Assembly: GCA_025363535.1 (NCBI GenBank)
Contig: JANYDP010000252.1
Location: 1 to 17,780, forward strand
Length of the DNA stretch: 17,780 nt
Direction: 5' to 3'
Origin: Verrucomicrobiota bacterium
GTDB taxonomy: Bacteria; Verrucomicrobiota; Verrucomicrobiia; Limisphaerales; CAIQOK01
Below, piece after piece: positions 6,376 through 14,859 of this stretch. A model generated the notes under the pieces. The model did not search any database. It saw only the letters and a list, made by a program, of their open reading frames with translations, and had not been told where the DNA came from. Positions within the stretch are counted from its first letter, which is position 1. Every line of letters starts with the position of its first letter. Made by a program: the position numbers and the translations under genes.

Positions 6376-9300
6376 ATGAACCCCTCAAAACAAACTATGA
6401 AACACCTGTTCAACATCCCTCCGCAGTTCAGGCGCTCCGCCGCCGGCAGATTCACCGCCAAACTCACCGTGTTGGTCGCCCTCTTGGGAGCGACTGCCGC
6501 ACCCGCTGCCACCGCCATTTGGAGCGGAGCCAGCGGCGCGGGCACCAACTGGTTCACCGGTGCCAACTGGGTGGGCGGCACCGCGCCCGCCGGCGCGGAT
6601 GACGTGAAATTTTTTGACTCGGGCACCAACGGCGTGCCGCTCCTGCCCAACAACTTGGTGGACGTGTCGTTCGGGATCGGCACGCTGCAGTTCGGCGAGA
6701 CGAATGGCAGTCACACCATTTCCATCGCGGCAGGCCAGACGCTGTTCGTGACGAATGGCAACCTCGTTGTCGGCACGGCCGGCGATTTGGCGGTGGTGAA
6801 GAGCCTGACGAACGCCGTGACCGGCGCGGGCGGCACGTTGATGGTGAGCAACTCGGCGGCGGTGATTACCATCCAGCAGGGCACGGCGACAGCGGTGAAC
6901 GGCTCGCGCGGCAACCTGGATTTGTCCGGGCTGGACACCTTCATCGCGAACGTGAAGGGCATCGGCCTCGGCAGCACGGTGTTTCCCAATCCCAATAACG
7001 CCAATCAGCGCGAGGCGGGTTCATTGATTTTGGCGAAGACGAATTTCATCACGCTGGCGCTGACGGACACGCTGGCGAACTACCAGTTGGCGGGCAAGAC
7101 CAACGCCATCGAGTTGAGCCGCAACCCCGGCAACAACTCGGCCATCTTGAGCCAGCTCGTGCTCGGCCAATCGAACGTGATCAACGTGGATAGCATGGCG
7201 TTCGGGCGCGACAAGGCGTCGGCCAGTTCGGCGGGCATCATGGTATTCAATTCGGCGTTCACGAACGGAAATCCCGTGGCGGTGTTCCGCGGCGCGGCGG
7301 GCGGCTCCAGTCGCGTGACGTGGTGGGCGATGGGCGACATGAACGCCAACGCCTCGTCCGCGCAGCTTTCGCTGGGCACGAACGATTTCAGCAACGGCAC
7401 GGTGGACGCACTGGTGGAGACGATGTCGCTGGGTCGCGACTGCTCCCCGCAACATACGGCGACGGGTTTTAACTTGGGCGTACTCACGTTCACAGCGGGG
7501 ACGATAGACGTGAACAATCTACTCGTGGGCAACCAGGCAGTCGGCCCGATTACCAGCCTCGCGGGCAATCAGGGCATTGTGAACGTGAACGGCGCGGCGG
7601 CGAAACTGGTCGTCAACAATACGCTTGAACTCGGCCATACCACGGTCGCCTTCGTTCCCAACGTCAGCGGCACGAACGCGGCGAAGACCTTTGGTGTCCT
7701 GAACATCCGCAACGGCGGCACGGTGTTCGCCAACCGCATCATCGTAGGGGCCGCGAGCACGAACAACAACACCATCACGCTGAACTCCGGCACGCTCGTG
7801 GTCACGAACGGCGTCGGCTCGCCGGGCAGCCGCCCGACCACGTTCGCCATCACGAACTCCACGCTGCGCCTGAACATCACGGGCATCACGAACATTTTCT
7901 GCACAAACCTCGTCAGCGGCGGCCTGACAAATTTGATCAGCCCGGATTCCGTGGCGGTCTTTGCCAGTTATCCGAAGCAGGTCGTGTTGATCCGGTACGC
8001 TTCGCAGATTGGTGTCGGCGTGACGAACTTCGGCCTGACGAATCTTCCGGCCTCCGCGCCCGGCGCGTATCTTTCGAACAACGTCGCCAACAGCTCACTG
8101 GATTTGGTGCTGCCGTTTGATCCGCGCCCGATCATCACCGCGCAGCCCAGCAGCTACAGCGGCAACCCCGGCGACAACGTGGCGTTCAACGTGACCATCA
8201 GCGGCACCAGCGCGACACCCCTGTCGTATCAATGGTATCTCGGCGCGACGCCGCTTGCGAATGGCCCGACGGGCAACGGCTCGACGCTTGCCGGCGCGAC
8301 CACCGCGTCGCTCGCCGTCAACAACGCGCAGCCGGGCGACAACGGCAATTATACGGTGATCATTTCCAACGCCTACGGCTCGGCCACCAACTCGCCGGCG
8401 GCGGTGCTGACCATCAGCACCGGTTGCGTCGCACCTGGACTGACCGGCCCGAACAACACGACGGTGATTCAAGGCAACAACGCCACGTTCAGCGCGTCGG
8501 CTTCCGGCAACCCCGTGCCGGATTTGCAGTGGCGTCGCAACGGTGCGGACATTTCTGGCCAGACCGGCAGTAGCTACACCGTCACCAACGCGCAGTATCC
8601 AGCAGATGACGGCGCGGTCTTCTCGCTCGTGGCTTCAAATGCCTGCGGCCTGGTGACGAACAGCGCGACGCTCACGGTGATTGTCACGCCGACCATCAGC
8701 GTGCAGCCCGTCAGCCTCGTCGTGACCAGCACGCAGACTGGGTCCTTCTCCGTCACCGCGACCGGCGTGCCGGCTCCGGCGTATCAGTGGTATTTCAACA
8801 ACGGCCCGATCAGCAACGAGACAAATTCCACCTACACCATCGCCAGCGCGACGTCGGCAAACACCGGCACCTACAAGGTCATCGTCAGCAACACCGCCGG
8901 CTCCGTGCCCAGTTCCAACGCGACGCTGATTGTGAATTCCACGATGTCCACCGTCACACTCTCGCCGGTGAACGGTGCCTCGGGCATTTGCTACGACACA
9001 CCGCTGGCGGTCACGTTCAGTGCCGCACCCAGTCTCGGCGCGGCGGGCAAGATCAAGATTTACAACATCACCAATTCCACCACGCCGGTGGACACCATTG
9101 ACGTCGCCTTGGGCGCGGCGCAGCAGCGTGCCTTCCCCGGCGACGGCCAGTCCTTCACCTACCAGACTGTTCAGATCACCGGAAACACGGTGAAAATTTT
9201 CCCGCGCTTCAACGTGCTGTCATCGAACGCGACCTATTACATGACGATTGACAACGGCGCGTTCACCGATGTGACCGGCGCATATTTTGTCGGCATCACG

Positions 9301-11055
9301 GCGAACAACGTCTGGTCGTTCGCAACGAAAACCGGCGGCCCGGCGGACACCAACAATCCCGTGGTCAACGCTGACGGCAGCGCGGACTTCGTCACCGTGC
9401 AGGGTGCGGTGAACTCGCTCGCGACCGGCACCAACGCCACGCAGCGCGTCGTCAGCATCCGCAACGGTCTCTACAACGAGATCGTGGACATTGCCGGCAA
9501 ACACAACGTCACGCTCCGCGGCCAGAGCCGTGCGGGTGCGGTGATCTACTTCCCGAACAACGCCAACTTTCAGACCGCGAACGGCGGCACCACGCACGCG
9601 CGCATGACCTTCAAGGTGAATGCGAATGACATCGTCCTCGACACGCTGACCGTCTCGAACAGCACGCCGCAGGGCGGCTCACAGGCCGAGGCGCTGATGA
9701 TCGAGAGCAACGCCAAGCGCTGCATCGTCTTCAACTCGGAAATTGACAGCCGGCAGGACACCATTCTGGGCAACCAGAACTCCTCGCAGACCTACTTCTA
9801 CAAGAGCGTCATCAAGGGCAACTTTGACTACATCTGGGGTGGTGGGAATTTCTACTTCGACCAATGCGAGATCCGCACCATTGGCGGCACCGGCAACGCG
9901 AATTTCAGCGCCGCGCGCACGGACACGGCGGGTACGCAGAGCCTGAACTTCCCGTGGCTCAACCCGTCCGGCGGCTACACCGCCAACGGCATGTCGTTCG
10001 TCAGTTGTACTTTCACCGCCGAGTCCGGCGTCGGCCCCGTTACTCTCGCCGGCAGCAACGGCACGGCGAACAACAACGTTTCGTGGGTCGGCTGCGACTT
10101 TGCCACGAACTACGTCGCGCCGTCCGCAGCGCTGTTCAGCGGCGCGTATGTGTTCTGGCAAAGTGCCAACACGACCAACGGTGTTCCCGTTACGTTTGCC
10201 GTGCTCACGGCCATCAGCGGAGCAGACGCGCGTCTGCTGGCTGCGACGAACATCCCGACGTGGTTCTACGGTTGGACGCCGCAGCTCGCGCCGAACATCC
10301 TGACCCAGCCTGCCAATCAAAGCGTCGGTGGTGGTCAGACAGCGAACTTCAGCGTCGTTGCCTCCGGCATTTCCGCCCCGACGTATCAATGGCTCAAGAA
10401 CGGCTCGCCGCTTGCGGGCCAGACCAGTTCCACGCTCGCGCTCATCAATGCCAGCGCGAATGACGTGGCCGCTTACTCGGTCATCGTCTCCAACGCGGCG
10501 GGCGTCGTCACCAGCAGTTCCGCCACGTTGACCGTGGGCAACAACGCGCCGACGCTCACGCCCGTTGCCAACGCCACCGTCAATGTTGGCGTCACCGTCA
10601 ACAACACGCATGTCGCCGCCGATCTCGACGCACCGGTGCAGAGTCTGGCCTTCTCGCTCCTTTCCGGGCCGGGCAGCGTTGGTTCCGGCAGCGGCGTTTT
10701 CACCTGGCGTCCGCAGGTGACCGACTCGAACACGACCAACGTCATCAAAGTGGTCGTGACCGACAATGGCTCGCCCAACTTGAGCGCAACGAACACCTTC
10801 ACCGTGATTGTCAATCCCTTGACGCAGCCGGACGCGGGTGCCCCGGTGTATGCCGGCGGACAATTCAATCTCAGCGTGAGTGGACAGGTCGGCCCCGACT
10901 ACGCCCTGCAAGTTTCCACCGACCTAGCCAGCGGTGTTTGGACCACACTCCAGATCACCAACTCGCCGCCGTCACCGTTCACCTTCAGCGACACCAACGC
11001 GGCCAATCTGCCTGCGCAATTCTATCGCATCAAGGTCGGCCCGCCGCTGCCTTGA
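6376..11055 (+). CDS. Large secreted modular pectin methylesterase (CE8) with Ig-like domains
   Basis: The 1559-residue protein would demethylate pectin outside the cell. Order: signal peptide (hydrophobic core about 30-45, 'ALLGATAAPAATA'); a Gly/Asn/Thr-rich beta-solenoid-like region to about 580; three Ig-like modules at about 583-854, each with a 'QW' core motif; a Big_5-like module to about 988; the CE8 domain at about 996-1305; a fourth Ig-like module to about 1390; a cadherin-like module to about 1480; and a C-terminal beta module ending 'QFYRIKVG'. CE8 catalytic residues are D1128 in 'SRQDTILG' and D1151 in 'GNFDYIWGG'. The usual LGRPW motif is not seen; the aligned place reads 'VTLAGSNG' (1222-1229). 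The start could also be the ATG at 6397. The 192 bp before it contain no clear promoter. Its place after CE12 and GH28 supports a pectin role. Confidence 0.85.
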   Translation: MNPSKQTMKHLFNIPPQFRRSAAGRFTAKLTVLVALLGATAAPAATAIWSGASGAGTNWFTGANWVGGTAPAGADDVKFFDSGTNGVPLLPNNLVDVSFGIGTLQFGETNGSHTISIAAGQTLFVTNGNLVVGTAGDLAVVKSLTNAVTGAGGTLMVSNSAAVITIQQGTATAVNGSRGNLDLSGLDTFIANVKGIGLGSTVFPNPNNANQREAGSLILAKTNFITLALTDTLANYQLAGKTNAIELSRNPGNNSAILSQLVLGQSNVINVDSMAFGRDKASASSAGIMVFNSAFTNGNPVAVFRGAAGGSSRVTWWAMGDMNANASSAQLSLGTNDFSNGTVDALVETMSLGRDCSPQHTATGFNLGVLTFTAGTIDVNNLLVGNQAVGPITSLAGNQGIVNVNGAAAKLVVNNTLELGHTTVAFVPNVSGTNAAKTFGVLNIRNGGTVFANRIIVGAASTNNNTITLNSGTLVVTNGVGSPGSRPTTFAITNSTLRLNITGITNIFCTNLVSGGLTNLISPDSVAVFASYPKQVVLIRYASQIGVGVTNFGLTNLPASAPGAYLSNNVANSSLDLVLPFDPRPIITAQPSSYSGNPGDNVAFNVTISGTSATPLSYQWYLGATPLANGPTGNGSTLAGATTASLAVNNAQPGDNGNYTVIISNAYGSATNSPAAVLTISTGCVAPGLTGPNNTTVIQGNNATFSASASGNPVPDLQWRRNGADISGQTGSSYTVTNAQYPADDGAVFSLVASNACGLVTNSATLTVIVTPTISVQPVSLVVTSTQTGSFSVTATGVPAPAYQWYFNNGPISNETNSTYTIASATSANTGTYKVIVSNTAGSVPSSNATLIVNSTMSTVTLSPVNGASGICYDTPLAVTFSAAPSLGAAGKIKIYNITNSTTPVDTIDVALGAAQQRAFPGDGQSFTYQTVQITGNTVKIFPRFNVLSSNATYYMTIDNGAFTDVTGAYFVGITANNVWSFATKTGGPADTNNPVVNADGSADFVTVQGAVNSLATGTNATQRVVSIRNGLYNEIVDIAGKHNVTLRGQSRAGAVIYFPNNANFQTANGGTTHARMTFKVNANDIVLDTLTVSNSTPQGGSQAEALMIESNAKRCIVFNSEIDSRQDTILGNQNSSQTYFYKSVIKGNFDYIWGGGNFYFDQCEIRTIGGTGNANFSAARTDTAGTQSLNFPWLNPSGGYTANGMSFVSCTFTAESGVGPVTLAGSNGTANNNVSWVGCDFATNYVAPSAALFSGAYVFWQSANTTNGVPVTFAVLTAISGADARLLAATNIPTWFYGWTPQLAPNILTQPANQSVGGGQTANFSVVASGISAPTYQWLKNGSPLAGQTSSTLALINASANDVAAYSVIVSNAAGVVTSSSATLTVGNNAPTLTPVANATVNVGVTVNNTHVAADLDAPVQSLAFSLLSGPGSVGSGSGVFTWRPQVTDSNTTNVIKVVVTDNGSPNLSATNTFTVIVNPLTQPDAGAPVYAGGQFNLSVSGQVGPDYALQVSTDLASGVWTTLQITNSPPSPFTFSDTNAANLPAQFYRIKVGPPLP

Positions 11056-11075
11056 TCTGAGCGGCTGAAAAACAC

Positions 11076-11111
11076 AAAAAACCGGCAAGCTTCGGCTTGC
11101 CGGTTTTTTTT
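11076..11111. terminator. Strong bidirectional rho-independent terminator
   Basis: CCGGCAAGC (11082-11090), a TTCG tetraloop and GCTTGCCGG (11095-11103) form a perfect stem flanked by six A on the left and eight T on the right. It lies between the convergent pectinesterase gene (stop 11055) and the small minus-strand gene (stop 11125), so it can serve both. Confidence 0.93.
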
Positions 11112-11124
11112 GAATGCGAAAGGA

Positions 11125-11463
11125 CTATTCCTTCTTGGCTTTCTTGGGTTTCTCAGCTTTTTCGGCCTTGTCACCTTTGACTTCCACGTCCACCGCGACC
11201 ATCTGATATTGCACGGTGACTTTGTCGCCGACTTTCACCGCCACGCCTTTGGTGCTTTTACTGTGGGCGATCTGCCATTTGTCTTCGCCCTTCTGGACGA
11301 CGAGGTAGGTGTCATTCACTTCGAGCACCGGGCCGGTGACCTGATAAGTTTTGGCATCAGCCGCGAGGAGGTTGGTGGCGGCGAGGCTGAGTGCCATGCC
11401 GAGGATGAGGATAATTTTTTCATTTGGTTTGGTATGTTTGTTTACGTCGGTTGACCCGGACAA
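11125..11463 (-). CDS. Small exported Lys-rich protein, start region doubtful
   Basis: The frame encodes up to 112 residues. A signal-peptide-like stretch 'IILILGMALSLAATNLLAA' is followed by a small beta-rich domain ('KTYQVTGPVLEVND', 'YLVVQKGEDKWQIAHS', 'VGDKVTVQYQMVAV') and a highly charged tail rich in Lys and Glu. The function is unknown; the domain has an OB/SH3-like strand pattern. The only start in this frame before the signal peptide is a TTG at 11463, which gives an odd 15-residue lead. One base out of frame, at 11421-11423, an ATG precedes AAAAAA; one extra A would give 'MKKIILILGMALSLAATN', a textbook signal peptide. A one-base indel in the A tract at 11415-11420 is therefore likely. 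The gene ends at the shared terminator. Confidence 0.7.
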   Translation of the reverse strand: MSGSTDVNKHTKPNEKIILILGMALSLAATNLLAADAKTYQVTGPVLEVNDTYLVVQKGEDKWQIAHSKSTKGVAVKVGDKVTVQYQMVAVDVEVKGDKAEKAEKPKKAKKE

Positions 11464-11538
11464 ACTGCCAAAACTTCCGCGCTATTCAAAATATAAAAAA
11501 CACCGCTGATTCCACCGCTCCCGCTCCCGGAACGTCCT

Positions 11539-12771
11539 TCAACGGTCCTGCCAGCCGATCCATCGGGCGACGTCATCGCGCTGATGCAGCAGCCGGACGC
11601 GCCACTCCAGATGTGGTGAATAGCCGTGATGATAATCCACCATCGAAACCGCCCGCGCCACATCGGCCTCGGAAAATTCCGTCCGTCCGGTGCTCGCCGC
11701 CAGCCAGCGGCTCAACCACAGGACGACCGGATAAAGCAGCGCTAGGCTGCGGAAGCCTTCGATCAAAGGCCGGTCATGAAAAGCCCGGCCGCAAAAATGC
11801 AGGCTTTGGATCTTCACGCGGAAGTAGCGCGTCAGCAACGCTTCCATCGCCGGCGACAAGGGTTGAAAAGGTTTTTCCAGGTCGCTGAACTTCACGCTCG
11901 CCAGCCCCTCGCGCAACGCCGGGGTGCGTCCGCCGGCCCGCACAAAACACAGCACCGCCCGGAGTCGCTGCCAGCGGCCGCTGGCTCCGCCGGGATTATC
12001 CACCCGCGTCGTCCGCGCGTGCTCGAACACCATCAGGCGGAGGAACAGTCTCCCAAAGCGACTGGGCCGGGCAGGGGAGGTGGGTCGGGTCGGGAGTTTA
12101 TTTGCGGCGCTTTTCACCAGCGCTGCCAAAATCTCCTCGGCCCCCGCGCCGCTGATTTGATCGAGCATGCCTTTTTCAACCGCTGCGAGCCAATGCAGCG
12201 CGCGCAACAGTTTTAACGCCATCGGCACGTCCGAGGGAGCCAACGAAGAATCGAGCCATTTGACGAAGCGCAAAAAATCCGGCCACTCGCCGTCCGGCGC
12301 GTCAAGGATGGGCGGCGGCGAACCCGCATCGTAATCTGCTGGCACCACGAGCCGCGCGAGTTTCTGAATCTCCGGCATCTGCGCCGACAACGGCCGTCCC
12401 CGATTCTCCGCCGCCGAGGGACAACTGAAGCGCAGGCCCACCGCCACTGTTTCCCCCGCCGGATGAATCACCAGTGGATACAACCGGCACGCCAATGGTT
12501 TGGCCTCCTCGCCAAACTTCGCATGGATGCGGCAACGGCCAGCTGCATCAAGAAAAACGCACGCCCCGTCGCTTTGATGTCCGAGGCGAAAAATATTTCC
12601 TTCCGCCACGATCATGTCTTCCGAGTCCACGCCGTCTGTCCACTTTTGTTTTTCGAGGCGAGATTTTTCTTCCGGTGTGACCGCGATGAGCAACCGGCCA
12701 CGGCAGCAATCGCCGCAACCGTGGCAACTCCAGTTCTGCAACGTGGGAATCTCAATCGGCAAAGACTTCAT
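11539..12771 (-). CDS. YkgJ-family cysteine cluster protein
   Basis: The 410-residue protein begins with a Cys cluster 'CHGCGDCC' (C16, C19, C22, C23), followed by C71 and C80 in 'CVFLDAAGRCRIH' and C95 in 'ACRLYPL', the pattern of the YkgJ/CxxCxxCC family, which probably binds zinc or an iron-sulfur cluster. FliB-type lysine methylases share this cluster, but no flagellar genes are nearby. The remaining 280 residues are mostly helical and Trp/Leu-rich, and I do not recognise them. They make the protein much longer than the roughly 100-250 residues common for YkgJ. No Shine-Dalgarno is evident before the ATG at 12771. A hairpin terminator of the upstream SPFH operon separates it from that unit, so it should have its own promoter, possibly shared with the small gene downstream. 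Confidence 0.85.
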   Translation of the reverse strand: MKSLPIEIPTLQNWSCHGCGDCCRGRLLIAVTPEEKSRLEKQKWTDGVDSEDMIVAEGNIFRLGHQSDGACVFLDAAGRCRIHAKFGEEAKPLACRLYPLVIHPAGETVAVGLRFSCPSAAENRGRPLSAQMPEIQKLARLVVPADYDAGSPPPILDAPDGEWPDFLRFVKWLDSSLAPSDVPMALKLLRALHWLAAVEKGMLDQISGAGAEEILAALVKSAANKLPTRPTSPARPSRFGRLFLRLMVFEHARTTRVDNPGGASGRWQRLRAVLCFVRAGGRTPALREGLASVKFSDLEKPFQPLSPAMEALLTRYFRVKIQSLHFCGRAFHDRPLIEGFRSLALLYPVVLWLSRWLAASTGRTEFSEADVARAVSMVDYHHGYSPHLEWRVRLLHQRDDVARWIGWQDR

Positions 12772-12814
12772 GCAATGCCGGGAGGCTAATTCTTCCGCCC
12801 GCGCACCAAAAGCA

Positions 12815-12842
12815 AAACCGCTCCGTATTCCAGGAGCGGTTT
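12815..12842 (-). terminator. Terminator of the SPFH operon
   Basis: AAACCGCTCC (12815-12824) and GGAGCGGTTT (12833-12842) form a perfect 10-bp stem with an 8-nt loop. On the minus strand it is followed by T-rich sequence. It starts 18 nt past the stop of the second SPFH gene. Confidence 0.85.
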
Positions 12843-12859
12843 CAATTCACGGGCCGAAT

Positions 12860-13771
12860 TTATTTCGCCGCGCCGGCCTTGGTGGTTTGCGACGTGGCCA
12901 TCAGTTCACCCAGCAGGTTGCAATTTTGGGGGATCAAGGTGATGGCGGCTTCCCCGGCGATGAGGTTTTGCGTTTCCAGGACTTTGAACAGGGCGCGGGA
13001 AATATCCGGGTCTTGCGAGATTTTTTTCAGCGCGAGTCCGACAATCTGCGGGCGCATCGCCGCCGCCCGCGCGAACTCCACCGCCGCCTGCTGCTCCGCG
13101 GTGCTGGCGATGATGTTCACCTGGTTCGTGCCGTCCTGCTTGATGGCGGAGGTCACCTGGCGCAGGCGGTTCACGACTTTCTCCTCAATCTGCTTGATCA
13201 TGCCGGTGTCGCGGAAATGCACCTTGCGGATGTACACCGAGCCGAGGTGATAACCCCAGTCCTCGGACTGCGGTGACACTTCGGTGCGCACGGTCTGACT
13301 CATGGGATGACGGTTCTGCAGCATGTCGGCGAGCTTCATGTTGCTGAGACAACGGACCGTTGAGTTGCCCACGTTGGCCGCGAGCGAGCCGCGCGGGTCG
13401 GCGTTTTTGAAAAGGTAGGCGACGGGGTCGCTGACGACCATTTCGTACCAAATGCCGATGCCCATCGGCGCGCCTTCCTCGGAATTGACGGCGGTGCTGC
13501 GGAGATATTCCTGATCCAGCCGTAGATCAAGCGTGTGACAGCGGCCAAGGAAGTTTACCAGCGGGGCTTTGACGCCCATTTTGAAAATGAGGATGTGCAA
13601 TCCCGGTTCGTCAATCACCGCGACGACCTTGCCGAAGAGCATGTACACCTTGCACTGCCGTTCCTCGACAATGGTGTAAAGCCCGAACAACCGCACGATG
13701 CCCAGAAACAAGGGCACCAAAATGAACATGCCCAGGAACGTTCCCAGCGCGCCGGCGAAAAAATTAGTCAT
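12860..13771 (-). CDS. SPFH/band 7 membrane protein (second of pair, HflC-like position)
   Basis: The protein has 303 residues. An N-terminal membrane segment (about residues 4-30, 'FLGMFILVPLFLGIVRLFG') is followed by a band 7 domain beginning 'YTIVEERQCKVYMLFGKV' and an Ala/Gln-rich helical region ('STAEQQAAVEFARAAAMR') of the kind that mediates oligomerisation in SPFH proteins. Such proteins form ring or cage assemblies in the membrane and often control proteases. The ATG at 13771 is preferred to an upstream one at 13786 because GGAGG stands 6 nt before it, inside the end of the upstream gene. The overlap of 8 nt with that gene indicates translational coupling. No ftsH is visible in the window, so the HflKC analogy is by arrangement only. 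Confidence 0.88.
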   Translation of the reverse strand: MTNFFAGALGTFLGMFILVPLFLGIVRLFGLYTIVEERQCKVYMLFGKVVAVIDEPGLHILIFKMGVKAPLVNFLGRCHTLDLRLDQEYLRSTAVNSEEGAPMGIGIWYEMVVSDPVAYLFKNADPRGSLAANVGNSTVRCLSNMKLADMLQNRHPMSQTVRTEVSPQSEDWGYHLGSVYIRKVHFRDTGMIKQIEEKVVNRLRQVTSAIKQDGTNQVNIIASTAEQQAAVEFARAAAMRPQIVGLALKKISQDPDISRALFKVLETQNLIAGEAAITLIPQNCNLLGELMATSQTTKAGAAK

Positions 13772-14768
13772 GATTCGCCTCCACAATCACCGTGGTTGCT
13801 TCACTGTAGAGTTTGAGGCGAACGTTCCGGACGTAGGCGTCCAAAGCGCCTGCGCCGTTTTGTTTCAAGTCGCTCAATTGTTCCGCCAGCGCGACGATCG
13901 GCAGCACCTCCGCCTGCGCCTTGAGCGTCTCGATCTCCACCGCGCGTTTCGACTGCACGATCTTCTGATCCGCGCTCGCCTGCGCCAGGCTGATGTCCGA
14001 GGAAACCTGGTTGTACGCCGTATTGATCGCGGCCAGCGCCGACTCAACTTCGTGCGGCGGATCAATGCCCGTGATGAGCGACGCATCGAGCGTGATGCCG
14101 TAACGCGCGGCGGACACGGCACATTCGCGATACATGTGGTCGTTGATATCGCTGAGGTTTTTGCGGAGGTCGTTGATCGAGATGCCGATCACGGCGGTCG
14201 CCGCGATGTTGTGCAGGGCGGAGGCGTCGCCGGGCCGGGCGTGGGCGGGCGCTTCAAAGTTGGCGATGCGTTCGCGCAAAACGGAAACAAAATAACCCAT
14301 GACATGCGTGATCGGACGTTTCACGCCGAAGAGATAGGCGTAGAGATTTTTCTCCGAGACGTGCCAGCGGATCTGGCCTTTCAAGCCGGTGTTGAGCTGG
14401 TCTTTCGTGACCGCTTCGAGCATCGTGCCGGCGTCATTCGCCGAGGGATTTTCCGGGTCGTACGCCATGTTCATGATCTGGGTGGCGACGGAAACTTTAT
14501 AGACCCGTTCCCACGGCCATTTGAAATAAGGGCCGCCTGGCGGAATCATCCGTACCTGTGGATAGTTGTAGCGCTCCTTTTCTTCAGCGGTCAGTTGATC
14601 GGCAATCGGGTCTTGCGAGGTCATGGCGTCCCCGACGCGTTCCGCGCGGCCGAAACTGGTTTTCACCGCGCGCTCATTTTGGTTCACGGTGTAAAAGCCG
14701 GCCACGAGATAACGGACGAGGAACCAAGCGATGAAGCCGACGACACAACCTAGAAAGACGGTGCTCAT
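13764..14768 (-). CDS. SPFH/band 7 membrane protein (first of pair, HflK-like position)
   Basis: The protein has 334 residues. A short N-terminal membrane segment (about 4-24, 'FLGCVVGFIAWFLVRYLVAG') leads into 'FYTVNQNERAVKTSFGRAER', the classic entry of a band 7 domain. The domain continues through 'IRWHVSEKNLYAYLFG' to about residue 225, followed by a long helical region ('SDISLAQASADQKIVQSKRA') that probably forms a coiled coil. It is the first gene of a two-gene operon: its stop lies inside the start region of the second SPFH gene. The pair most likely forms a hetero-oligomeric membrane assembly like HflK/HflC. An insertion-like hydrophilic stretch at residues 45-70 ('GDAMTSQDPIADQLTAEE') is unusual compared with simple stomatins. 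No Shine-Dalgarno is clear before the ATG. Confidence 0.9.
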   Translation of the reverse strand: MSTVFLGCVVGFIAWFLVRYLVAGFYTVNQNERAVKTSFGRAERVGDAMTSQDPIADQLTAEEKERYNYPQVRMIPPGGPYFKWPWERVYKVSVATQIMNMAYDPENPSANDAGTMLEAVTKDQLNTGLKGQIRWHVSEKNLYAYLFGVKRPITHVMGYFVSVLRERIANFEAPAHARPGDASALHNIAATAVIGISINDLRKNLSDINDHMYRECAVSAARYGITLDASLITGIDPPHEVESALAAINTAYNQVSSDISLAQASADQKIVQSKRAVEIETLKAQAEVLPIVALAEQLSDLKQNGAGALDAYVRNVRLKLYSEATTVIVEANHD

Positions 14769-14780
14769 AAGATGGGCATT

Positions 14781-14808
14781 TGAATACTCGCTGAGAAATA
14801 ATTAACAA
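14781..14808 (-). promoter_or_regulatory. Candidate promoter of the SPFH operon
   Basis: On the minus strand TTGTTA (14803-14808), a 16-nt spacer and TATTCA (14781-14786) lie just upstream of the ATG at 14768. This would leave a very short leader or leaderless-like transcript, so it is tentative. Confidence 0.28.
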
Positions 14809-14818
14809 GGCAAAAGAA

Positions 14819-14851
14819 AAAAGCCGCTCCAGTTTTCCCGGAGCGGCTTTT
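14819..14851. terminator. Bidirectional hairpin terminator
   Basis: AAAAGCCGCTCC (14819-14830) and GGAGCGGCTTTT (14840-14851) form a 12-bp stem with a 9-nt loop, with A and T tracts on both sides. On the minus strand it lies downstream of the ppdK fragment and upstream of the SPFH operon. It resembles the ppdK terminator at 16580-16610, so it may have belonged to the lost second ppdK copy. Confidence 0.85.
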
Positions 14852-14859
14852 GAGTTTTT

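Noticed and set aside
9679..10911. Long minus-strand ORF (410 residues) inside the pectinesterase gene
   Set aside because: Arg/Gly/Val-rich composition, antisense to a well-supported CE8 and Ig-like reading frame.
13698..14753. Plus-strand ORF opposite the SPFH gene
   Set aside because: Shadow of the band 7 gene; no recognisable protein features.
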